Shown here: piece by piece, positions 17,141 through 24,360 of the stretch | How the letters are laid out: each line of letters opens with the position of its first letter | How positions within the stretch are numbered: position 1 is the first letter of the stretch | Source of the DNA: Candidatus Galligastranaerophilus faecipullorum | Lineage (GTDB): Bacteria; Cyanobacteriota; Vampirovibrionia; Gastranaerophilales; Gastranaerophilaceae | Direction of reading: 5' to 3' | DNA length: 53,047 nt | Assembly: GCA_018713115.1 (NCBI GenBank) | Contig: DVFS01000056.1 | Span: 1 to 53,047 of the forward strand | Notes under the pieces: generated by a model | What the model saw: only the letters and a program-made list of their open reading frames with translations | What the model was told of the DNA's origin: nothing | Database searches by the model: none | Position numbers and translations under genes: made by a program

Positions 17141-17886
17141 TTTAAAAGAGTTTCATAACCCGCTTTTTCAAACATTTCCCTTATTGTTTCAAGAGTTTTT
17201 CTGTCAGGCTCTTCAACATTTAAGGGGTATTTAAGCCCCAGTTTTTCCCATTTTTTCTGACCCATTTTATGATATGGCAAAAGTTCAACTTTTTCTATTA
17301 TTCCCCTGTAGTTTTCAAGATAACCTATAAGCCCCCTGATATATTCTTCATCCGAAGTATAGTCCGGCACAAGCACCTGTCGTATCCAGACTTTTTTGTT
17401 TCTCATGTAAAGGTATTTTAAAAATTCTTTAGCCGCTTCGTTGTCTTTGCCTGTTAAGTCTTTGTGTGCCGTTGTATCTGTATGTTTAATGTCAAGCAAA
17501 ACAAGGTCGGTGTAATCTATTGTACTTATGACATTATTGTCAATCTCAACGCAGCCGCAGGTGTCAAGGGCCGTGTGTATTGAGTTTTCTTTTAATTTTT
17601 TAAATAATTCGGCACAGAATTCCGCCTGCAAAAGCGGTTCGCCGCCGGATGCCGTGACACCGCCCCCTGAAAAGTTAAAAAAACTTTTGTATTTCAAAAT
17701 ATCAGAAAGCACGCTCTCAAGTGTTTTTATGCCAAGTGAGTTTTTTGCCCAGGTATCGGGGTTATGACAGTATTTGCACCTGAGCGGGCACATTTGGAAA
17801 AATATTACATACCGGACTCCGGGCCCATCTACCGTAGCGCCCGTTAATATTGAGTGAATATATGCAAGTTTTGTTTTTGTACCCAT
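17137..17886 (-). CDS. pflA: Pyruvate formate-lyase activating enzyme
   Basis: The 249-residue radical SAM enzyme installs the glycyl radical on PflB. Cluster cysteines C33, C37 and C40 (CPLRCKYCHNPDTW), SAM-binding GGEP at 81-84, and the DIKHTD and PDYTSDEE segments of PflA are all present, and length is typical. It has no clear Shine-Dalgarno. It faces the same way as pflB but is separated from it by the opposite-strand metallophosphoesterase, so it needs its own promoter in the 30-bp gap at 17887-17916. Its 3' end overlaps the convergent aldolase-like gene. Confidence 0.93.
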   Translation of the reverse strand: MGTKTKLAYIHSILTGATVDGPGVRYVIFFQMCPLRCKYCHNPDTWAKNSLGIKTLESVLSDILKYKSFFNFSGGGVTASGGEPLLQAEFCAELFKKLKENSIHTALDTCGCVEIDNNVISTIDYTDLVLLDIKHTDTTAHKDLTGKDNEAAKEFLKYLYMRNKKVWIRQVLVPDYTSDEEYIRGLIGYLENYRGIIEKVELLPYHKMGQKKWEKLGLKYPLNVEEPDRKTLETIREMFEKAGYETLLN

Positions 17887-17916
17887 TTGAACAGTTTTAT
17901 GTTAGCATAAATAACC

Positions 17917-18824
17917 ATGAAAAAAGTAATTTTATTATTATTCCTTATTTGTTTTGCACTGCTTTATTATATGCATTTTATTGCCCCTGACAGGTTGATT
18001 TTAAGAAAAAAGTTTTATTTTTGCACAGATGGAGCACGAAACTTGACGGTCTTAAGGTTGTATTGTTATCAGATATTCATTTTGGTGCAAGATATATGGA
18101 TTTAAACAAGTTAAACAAAATTGTCGATCTTGTAAACAAGCAGAATCCGGATTTGATTCTTTTTGCTGGTGATTTGGATGCAGAGCTTCTGATGTTCTCT
18201 AATGCCGATAAAAACGATGTTATAAAAGTACTCTCAAGACTTAATGCGCAGTATTTTAAGGGTGCGGTTTTGGGAAATCATGACTACAGCCCGCCCGGTA
18301 TTATACCGAGCGTACTTGAAAAATCACACTTTAGCGTGCTTAGAAACAAAATGGTGACACTTAATATCTCGGATACAAAATTAAAAATTGCGGGAATTGA
18401 TGATATCTGGTACTCAAGACCTGATTTAAATTCGCTTTTCTCGGGTCAAAACGACGGTGCCCCTTTGATTTTCCTGTCGCACAATCCTGATATTTTTCCG
18501 AACTTACCTGATTTTGTAAGTTTGACACTCAGCGGCCATACCCACGGCGGCGAAATCAGCTTTCCTGTTTTGGGTTCCCCCTTTGTGCCATCAAAATACG
18601 CACAGCGCTACAGAAAGGGTCATGTGGTCGAAAATTCAAGACATCTTTTTGTTTCAAGCGGAATAGGCACTCTGAGCGGGTTCAGGTTTTCAAATCCGCC
18701 GGAAGTTGTTATTCTTGAGCTAAGAAGGGAAACACAAAAAAATAAAATACAAAATACAAAACCAAAAAGGGGCTTCAGCAGGGACTATATAGCTCTTATA
18801 AGAAAATATTTTTACAACAAATAA
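17917..18824 (+). CDS. Membrane-anchored metallophosphoesterase (YkuE/YaeI-like), reading frame shifted at A6G
   Basis: Two frames together make one protein. From ATG 17917, 32 residues encode a membrane anchor and IAPDRLILRKK. The rest, DIHFG, GDLDAE, GNHDYS, HNPDIF and GHTHGG, the full calcineurin-like metal and catalytic set, is in the -1 frame from 18012 to 18824. The join lies at A_AAA_AAG (18006-18012), correctly phased for a -1 slip, giving about 302 residues with the usual anchor-linker-phosphoesterase plan. Without the shift the catalytic frame has only a TTG at 18021, with no Shine-Dalgarno or anchor. Relatives hydrolyse UDP-diacylglucosamine-type or phosphodiester substrates; the substrate here is unknown. 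An indel or sequencing error is an alternative to programmed frameshifting. Confidence 0.75.
18006..18012 (+). other. Slippery heptamer A_AAA_AAG at the frame change
   Basis: The zero-frame codons are AGA AAA AAG; a -1 slip continues as GTT TTA TTT, which is exactly the phosphoesterase frame. This is the same heptamer as the E. coli dnaX slip site. A weak CAGG lies 11 nt upstream, but I see no strong downstream stem-loop. Confidence 0.5.
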
Positions 18825-18833
18825 ATTTTTGTA

Positions 18834-18872
18834 TAAAAAAACAGTGCGGCATTACAACCGCACCGTTTTTTC
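18834..18872. terminator. Bidirectional intrinsic terminator
   Basis: GTGCGG (18844-18849) pairs with CCGCAC (18858-18863), flanked by an A-run on the left and a T-run on the right that also pair. It can terminate both the phosphoesterase (+) and pflB (-). Confidence 0.8.
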
Positions 18873-18888
18873 TTTAGAAACAAAGCTG

Positions 18889-21141
18889 CTAGAAGCGTTC
18901 GTGGAAAGTTCTTGAAATAACGTCTTCCTGCTGTGCTCTTGTAAGTTTAATGAAGTTTACGGCATAACCCGATACCCTGATTGTTAACTGCGGGTATTTT
19001 TCGGGATGTTCCATAGCGTCTTTGAGCGTTTCTCTGTCCAGAACATTTACGTTAATATGCTGGCCCATATTTGTCATATAGCCGTCAAGCATACCTTTGA
19101 GGTTGCTAATTCTGTCATCTTCTGTCTTGCCCAGTGACGCGGGAATAATCGAGAAGGTATTTGAAATACCGTCTTTTGCATGCTTAAAGGGCAGTTTGGC
19201 AACAGAGCACAGTGAAGCAAGCGCGCCGCATTCATCTCTGCCATGCAGCGGGTTTGCACCCGGCGCAAAAGGCACGTTTGATTTTCTTCCGTCAGGTGTG
19301 TTGCCGGTCTTTTTGCCGTATACGACGTTTGATGTGATTGTGAGAATCGACTGTGTAGGGATTGCGTTTCTGTATGTCGGAAGTTTTTCGATTTTACTCA
19401 TAAACCTTTCAACAAGGTTTGTTGCAATAGAGTCTACTCTGTCGTCATTGTTTCCGAATTTAGGGAAGTCGCCTTCTATTTCAAAGTCAACGGCTATGCC
19501 CTGCTCGTTTCTTATCGGTTTAACTTTTGCATATTTAATAGCCGAAAGCGAATCGACAGTTACGGAGAAGCCTGCAATACCGCAGCCCAGCTTTCTTACG
19601 ACATCTCTTTCCATGAGCGCAAGCTGTGCTTTTTCATAGTAGTATTTATCGTGCATAAAGTGAATGATGTTCAGCGCGTTGACATATGTTTTTGCAAGCC
19701 AATCCATCATAGAGTCGAACTTTTTAATCACTTCATCATAATTCAAATACTCTGATGTAACAGGTTCAAAACCTTGTGCAACGGTTGCAAAGGATTTTTC
19801 ATCCACGCCGCCGTTAATGGCATAAAGAAGTGCTTTTGCAAGGTTTGCACGTGCGCCGAAGAACTGCATTTCTTTACCGATAATCATAGGCGAAACACAG
19901 CATGCAATACCATAGTCGTCGCCGAACATCGGGCGCATAAGATCATCGTTCTCGTATTGAATGGATGAAGTGTTGATTGAAAGTTTTGAGCAGAATTTTT
20001 TGAAGTTATCAGGCAGATTTACCGACCAGAGAACAGTCATATTCGGCTCGGGTGCGGGACCCAGGTTTGTAAGAGTATGCAGCATACGGTAGCAGTTTTT
20101 GGTAACAAGCGTTCTGCCGTCATCACCCATACCTCCGATAGATTCCGTTACCCAGACAGGGTCGCCGCTGAAAAGTTCATTGTATTCAGGTGTTCTTAAA
20201 AAGCGAACCATTCTGAGTTTGATTACAAAATCATCCATAATTTCCTGTGCTTCGGATTCACTTAGAGTACCGTTTTTAATATCTCTTTGCGAGTATATGT
20301 CAAGGAATGTGGAAACTCTGCCAAGTGACATGGCCGCGCCGTTCTGGTCTTTAATTGCGGCAAGGTAGCCAAAGTATGTCCACTGTACGGCTTCACGGAA
20401 GTTGTTTGCAGGTTTTGAAATATCATAGCCATAGCTTTGCGCCATTCTTTTCATGGCTTCGAGCGCCAGAATTTGTTCCGAAAGTTCTTCTCTTTCGCGG
20501 ATAATATCGGCAGTCATATTTAAACTGTCAGAAGAAGCTTTTTCCGCAAGTTTTTCCTCTATAAGTCTGTCGATACCGTAGAGTGCTACTCTTCTGTAGT
20601 CGCCTATGATTCTTCCTCTGCCGTAAGCGTCGGGAAGCCCTGTTATAATACCGCTTTTTCTGCATGCGCGGATTTCGGGAGTGTATGCTTGAAATACCCC
20701 TTCGTTGTGTGTTTTTCTGTATTTAGTGAATATTTCTTTTACTTTTTCATCTTCCTGTAGTCCGTAAGCCTTGCATGAAGCTTCAACCATTCTGTGTCCG
20801 CCGTAGGGCATAATGGCTCTTTTTAGGGGCGCATCTGTCTGCAGTCCGACAATAAGTTCAAGGTCTTTGTTGATATAGCCTGCTTTGTAGGCGTCAATTG
20901 CAGAGGGGGTGGAGACATCGGCATCTAAAAGACCGTTGTTCTCATGCTCTCTTCTCATTAGTTCGCTCACTCTTTTCCAAACCTCAAGAGTTCTCTGTGT
21001 AGGACCTTCAAGAAAAGAGTCATCACCTTCGTAAGGCGTATAGTTTCTGCGTATGAAATCAACAACATCAATTGTTTCATTCCACGCTCCGCTGTTAAAT
21101 CCCTGCCAGCATGACAGAGTTTTATCAAGAGTACATTCCAT
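18889..21141 (-). CDS. pflB: Formate C-acetyltransferase (pyruvate formate-lyase)
   Basis: The 750-residue glycyl-radical enzyme converts pyruvate and CoA to acetyl-CoA and formate. The catalytic cysteine pair C414-C415 lies in GIACCVSPM, and the radical glycine is G725 in [12 protein letters not shown] near the C-terminus. Length and motifs match true PflB rather than diol dehydratase-type relatives. AGGAG precedes the ATG. A consensus TTGACA-N17-TATAAT promoter drives it, with a GTTAG-N6-CTAAC operator at the predicted start of transcription and a second perfect dyad next to it. The activase gene lies beyond the opposite-strand phosphoesterase gene. Confidence 0.96.
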   Translation of the reverse strand: MECTLDKTLSCWQGFNSGAWNETIDVVDFIRRNYTPYEGDDSFLEGPTQRTLEVWKRVSELMRREHENNGLLDADVSTPSAIDAYKAGYINKDLELIVGLQTDAPLKRAIMPYGGHRMVEASCKAYGLQEDEKVKEIFTKYRKTHNEGVFQAYTPEIRACRKSGIITGLPDAYGRGRIIGDYRRVALYGIDRLIEEKLAEKASSDSLNMTADIIREREELSEQILALEAMKRMAQSYGYDISKPANNFREAVQWTYFGYLAAIKDQNGAAMSLGRVSTFLDIYSQRDIKNGTLSESEAQEIMDDFVIKLRMVRFLRTPEYNELFSGDPVWVTESIGGMGDDGRTLVTKNCYRMLHTLTNLGPAPEPNMTVLWSVNLPDNFKKFCSKLSINTSSIQYENDDLMRPMFGDDYGIACCVSPMIIGKEMQFFGARANLAKALLYAINGGVDEKSFATVAQGFEPVTSEYLNYDEVIKKFDSMMDWLAKTYVNALNIIHFMHDKYYYEKAQLALMERDVVRKLGCGIAGFSVTVDSLSAIKYAKVKPIRNEQGIAVDFEIEGDFPKFGNNDDRVDSIATNLVERFMSKIEKLPTYRNAIPTQSILTITSNVVYGKKTGNTPDGRKSNVPFAPGANPLHGRDECGALASLCSVAKLPFKHAKDGISNTFSIIPASLGKTEDDRISNLKGMLDGYMTNMGQHINVNVLDRETLKDAMEHPEKYPQLTIRVSGYAVNFIKLTRAQQEDVISRTFHERF

Positions 21142-21189
21142 GATTTTCTCCTTTTAATAATGTATGTTGTTAATCGGCACTGTCATATG

Positions 21190-21257
21190 AACGCACAAAC
21201 ATGTGCGTTAGGTGAAGCTAACAATAAGATTATATTTTAATATTTTATGCTTGTCAA
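21190..21257 (-). promoter_or_regulatory. pflB promoter and leader dyad
   Basis: On the minus strand TTGACA (21257-21252), 17 nt, TATAAT (21234-21229) is a perfect consensus promoter. Transcription should start near 21222. The leader begins with the operator at 21222-21207, then the perfect dyad AACGCACA (21190-21197) / TGTGCGTT (21202-21209), which may be a second operator or an RNA hairpin. Confidence 0.75.
21207..21222. promoter_or_regulatory. GTTAG-N6-CTAAC operator at pflB
   Basis: GTTAGGTGAAGCTAAC has the same 5-6-5 inverted-repeat form as the two sites in front of the DtxR-family regulator's operon (29419-29454). It overlaps the predicted pflB transcription start, a repressor position. 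Confidence 0.6.
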
Positions 21258-21283
21258 ACTGCCAAAACCCTTGATTTTCCGCG

Positions 21284-21303
21284 TTGTGAACTTTTGTTAA
21301 CAT
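21284..21303. promoter_or_regulatory. Rex-like imperfect dyad in the pflB-nrdD intergenic region
   Basis: TTGTGAA (21284-21290), six bases, TTAACAT (21297-21303) resembles the redox regulator Rex consensus TTGTGAA-N6-TTCACAA, with two mismatches in the right arm. It lies between two anaerobic enzymes' genes. No rex gene is in the window. Confidence 0.3.
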
Positions 21304-21384
21304 GCCCGATTTTAAAATATACTTCATTGACCGTATTTTTTAAAAATCTGTTCGACCATGCTAAAATTTTGTATTAAACTAGAC

Positions 21385-21490
21385 ATGTTCAATTGAGGAA
21401 AGCAAGGGTGTAAGTCCCTCACTGGTCCGCAGCCGTTACAGTCGGAATACTTGATTAAACACGATATTACGAGACTAATGAGGGGATTTA
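21385..21490 (+). promoter_or_regulatory. Compact cobalamin-type riboswitch in the nrdD leader
   Basis: The core at 21407-21446 matches the cobalamin riboswitch consensus GGTG.AA.TCC....C.G.CC.GC..C.GT.A....GGA. Pairings: AATTGAG (21391-21397) with CTTGATT (21450-21456); AGGG (21405-21408) with CCCT (21416-21419) around TGTAAGT; ACTG (21421-21424) with CAGT (21439-21442); CCG (21433-21435) with CGG (21443-21445). GGAAAG after the first strand matches the class II core. A 3' hairpin ATTA-CGAGAC-TAAT (21466-21479) sits directly before the Shine-Dalgarno GAGGGG and could be the kissing-loop/expression element. Large peripheral arms of class I are absent. The rest of the 353-bp gap holds the pflB promoter and no gene. 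Confidence 0.78.
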
Positions 21491-21494
21491 CATT

Positions 21495-23753
21495 ATGCAA
21501 AACGCACTTAACAATGACGAAAAAGTCGTCGAACTCAATTCGCATTTGGTAACCGACGCCATCAAAAAAGCAAGAGAAGCAAATATCGGGTTTGCAAATC
21601 AAATCGTGGATGCTTCGCGAGCTATTCTTGAGAATGTTTCAATCGTTAAAAAAGACGGAACAAAAGAAAAGTATAACGTGCAAAAAGTAGTAAACGCCGT
21701 AAAAAAATCCGCGGCAAGAATGCTTATTGAATTTTCCGAAGATGAAACAGATAAAATTTGTGATTTCGTTAACAAAAATGTGGTACAGATGAAAAAAAAC
21801 GAAATCGGAATTTTAGAGATACACAACATTGTAGAGAGCGTGCTTGAAGAAATTAATCCCAGGGTTGCACAGAGTTATCGCAACTACAGAAACTATAAAA
21901 CAGATTTTGTTCATATGCTGGATAAAGTTTTTCAGGAAAGCCAGAAGATTATGTACATAGGCGATAAGGAAAACTCAAACTCCGATTCCGCCCTTGTTTC
22001 CACTAAGCGTTCATTAATATTTAACCAGCTGAATAAAGAACTCTATAAGAAATTTTTCCTGACAGTAGATGACCTGCAGGCAATTCGCGAGGGCTATATC
22101 TACATCCACGATATGTCCGCGCGCAGAGATACCATGAACTGCTGTCTTTTTGATGTTGCCAATGTTTTAAAAGGCGGTTTTGAAATGGGCAATCTCTGGT
22201 ATAACGAGCCAAAAACACTTGATGTTGCATTTGATGTAATAGGCGACATCGTTATGGCTGCGGCAAGCCAGCAGTACGGCGGCTTTACGGTAGCCGAGGT
22301 TGATAAGCTTCTTGCTCCTTATGCACAGAAGTCATATGATTTACAATATGACAGATATGTTTGTATGGGGCTTGATTTTGAAAGAGCTAAAACAGAAGCC
22401 CTTAATGATGTAAAACATGATTTTGAACAGGGTTTTCAGGGCTGGGAGTATAAATTTAACACTGTGGCCTCCTCGCGCGGAGATTATCCCTTTATTACAA
22501 TGACTTTTGGTCTTGGTACCGAACAGTTTGAAAAAATGGCTTCTATGGTAATGCTTAAAACCAGAGAGGGCGGCCAGGGTAAAAAGTCTTGCAAAAAACC
22601 GGTTTTGTTTCCAAAGCTCGTATTTTTATATGACAAAAACCTTCATGGCGAGGGCTGCGAGCTTTATGATCTCTACAAGGCAGGTGTTGAGTGCTCAAAA
22701 AAAGCTATGTATCCAGACTGGCTTTCCCTTACGGGTGACGGTTATGTAGCTTCAATGTATAAAAAATATAAAAAAGTAATTTCTCCCATGGGCTGCAGGG
22801 CGTTTTTATCTCCCTGGTTCGAGCGCGGCGGGATGTATCCTGCCGATGAGAACGATACACCTGTTTTTGTCGGTCGTTTTAATGTGGGTGCTGTAAGTTT
22901 GCACCTTCCGATGATTCTTGCAAAAGCAAGAAAAGAAAGCAGGGATTTTTACGAAGTGCTTGATTATTATCTGGAGTTAATCAGAAAAATTCATATAAGA
23001 ACTTATGAGTATCTGGGCGAAATGAAAGCTTCGGTTAATCCTCTGGCGTACTGCGAGGGAGGTTTTCTCGGCGGTCATTTAAAACCGTCGGATAAAATTA
23101 AACCTCTTTTAAAGGCTGCAACGGCGTCATTTGGTATTACCGCATTAAATGAACTTCAAGAACTTTACAATGGCAAGTCGCTTGTCGAAGACGGCAAATT
23201 TGCTCTTGAAGTTATGGAATACATAAACAAAAAAGTAGTTCAATTCAAAGAAGAGGACGGTAATCTTTATGCCATTTACGGCACTCCGGCAGAAAACCTT
23301 TGCGGACTTCAGGTCCAGCAGTTCAGAAAAAAATACGGCATAGTTGATAAGGTATCTGACAGAGGCTATGTTTCAAACAGTTTTCACTGCCATGTCGCAG
23401 AAGATATTACTCCGATTGAAAAGCAGGATATTGAAAACCGTTTCTGGAATCTTTTTAACGGAGGAAAAATACAATACGTTAAATATCCGGTTTCATACAA
23501 TACTCAGGCAATTGAAACTCTTGTGCAGCGTGCAATGGATATGGGATTTTATGAAGGTGTGAATCTTTCGCTGGCATACTGTGATGACTGCGGTCACAAG
23601 GAGCTTTCTATGGATGTCTGCCCCAAGTGCGGAAGCCGAAACCTTACCAAAATAGACAGGATGAACGGCTACCTTTCGTATTCCCGCGTTAATGGCGACA
23701 CAAGGCTGAACGATGCCAAAATGGAAGAAATTAAAGACAGAGTGAGTATGTAG
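21495..23753 (+). CDS. nrdD: Anaerobic ribonucleoside-triphosphate reductase (class III)
   Basis: The 752-residue oxygen-sensitive glycyl-radical enzyme makes deoxyribonucleotides from NTPs. An ATP-cone regulatory domain lies near residues 50-140 (IVKKDGTKEKYNVQKVVNAV). The catalytic barrel contains the DMSARRDTMNCCLFD and GEGCELYDLY regions. The C-terminal zinc ribbon is CDDCGHKELS..CPKCGS and the radical glycine is G725 (RMNGYLSY). GAGGGG about 9 nt upstream supports the start. It is followed after 1 nt by its activase nrdG. A cobalamin-type riboswitch in the leader suggests repression when B12 is available for a B12-dependent class II reductase, which is not in this window. Confidence 0.95.
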   Translation: MQNALNNDEKVVELNSHLVTDAIKKAREANIGFANQIVDASRAILENVSIVKKDGTKEKYNVQKVVNAVKKSAARMLIEFSEDETDKICDFVNKNVVQMKKNEIGILEIHNIVESVLEEINPRVAQSYRNYRNYKTDFVHMLDKVFQESQKIMYIGDKENSNSDSALVSTKRSLIFNQLNKELYKKFFLTVDDLQAIREGYIYIHDMSARRDTMNCCLFDVANVLKGGFEMGNLWYNEPKTLDVAFDVIGDIVMAAASQQYGGFTVAEVDKLLAPYAQKSYDLQYDRYVCMGLDFERAKTEALNDVKHDFEQGFQGWEYKFNTVASSRGDYPFITMTFGLGTEQFEKMASMVMLKTREGGQGKKSCKKPVLFPKLVFLYDKNLHGEGCELYDLYKAGVECSKKAMYPDWLSLTGDGYVASMYKKYKKVISPMGCRAFLSPWFERGGMYPADENDTPVFVGRFNVGAVSLHLPMILAKARKESRDFYEVLDYYLELIRKIHIRTYEYLGEMKASVNPLAYCEGGFLGGHLKPSDKIKPLLKAATASFGITALNELQELYNGKSLVEDGKFALEVMEYINKKVVQFKEEDGNLYAIYGTPAENLCGLQVQQFRKKYGIVDKVSDRGYVSNSFHCHVAEDITPIEKQDIENRFWNLFNGGKIQYVKYPVSYNTQAIETLVQRAMDMGFYEGVNLSLAYCDDCGHKELSMDVCPKCGSRNLTKIDRMNGYLSYSRVNGDTRLNDAKMEEIKDRVSM

Positions 23754-23754
23754 T

Positions 23755-24243
23755 ATGAATTATCATAATATAACAACGGATGATATGCTTAACGGCGATG
23801 GTCTAAGGGTTGTTTTGTGGGTGGCCGGCTGCACTCATCACTGTGACGGCTGCCAGAATCCTATCACCTGGGATATATCGGGCGGACTGCCGTTTGACAG
23901 GGAAGCTGAAAAAGAGTTATTTGAAAAGCTTGATAAAAATTATATTTCAGGAATTACATTCAGCGGCGGCGACCCGCTGCACCCTATGAACCGCCAGGAA
24001 GTATGCAGGCTTGTTAAAAAAACACATGAACTTTTTCCGAATAAAACAATCTGGGTCTACACAGGTTTCTTATGGGAAGATGTTAAGGATATTGAAGAGA
24101 TGAAATATGTTGATGTCCTTGCTGACGGCCGGTTTGAACAAGATAAACTTGATAACAATTTAAAATGGGTCGGAAGTCCGAATCAGCGTGTTATTGATGT
24201 AAAGAGAACTATTTCGGACGGCAGAATTTTTCTTCATGTCTAA
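23755..24243 (+). CDS. nrdG: Anaerobic ribonucleotide reductase activating protein
   Basis: The 162-residue radical SAM activase generates the NrdD glycyl radical. Cluster cysteines are C26, C30 and C33 (AGCTHHCDGCQNP), followed by TFSGGDPLHP for SAM binding and the short minimal barrel typical of NrdG. It begins 1 nt after the nrdD stop, so the two form one operon under the same riboswitch leader. No terminator is obvious in the 117 bp downstream. Confidence 0.94.
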   Translation: MNYHNITTDDMLNGDGLRVVLWVAGCTHHCDGCQNPITWDISGGLPFDREAEKELFEKLDKNYISGITFSGGDPLHPMNRQEVCRLVKKTHELFPNKTIWVYTGFLWEDVKDIEEMKYVDVLADGRFEQDKLDNNLKWVGSPNQRVIDVKRTISDGRIFLHV

Positions 24244-24248
24244 ATAAA

Positions 24249-24331
24249 TTGTTACATTTAGTTTACATTTGCCTGAATTATCTAAAGTCAGCTGCCATTA
24301 TGTCGATGTACCTATTATATATACGTATATA
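24249..24331 (+). promoter_or_regulatory. Upstream region shared with the gene at 8235
   Basis: TTATGTCGATGTACC (24298-24312) matches TTATGCCGATATAACC (8184-8199), and ATATACGTA recurs at 24319-24327 and 8201-8209, both within 45 nt of the start codons. Here it forms the perfect palindrome TATATACGTATATA (24318-24331). TTGTTACATTT (24249-24259) recalls the TGTTACAT half-site at 8157. This suggests a common regulator. Confidence 0.4.
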
Positions 24332-24360
24332 CTTAGGCAGTTAAATTAAAGGATGGCAAC

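Noticed and set aside
18021-18824. Phosphoesterase as an independent gene from TTG at 18021
   Set aside because: There is no Shine-Dalgarno, the family's membrane anchor would be lost, and the anchor is encoded directly upstream in the +1-related frame up to a slip heptamer.
24318-24331. Palindrome TATATACGTATATA as a stand-alone operator
   Set aside because: Alternating AT sequence gives such palindromes easily; only its shared core with position 8201 makes it noteworthy, so it is reported under that comparison.
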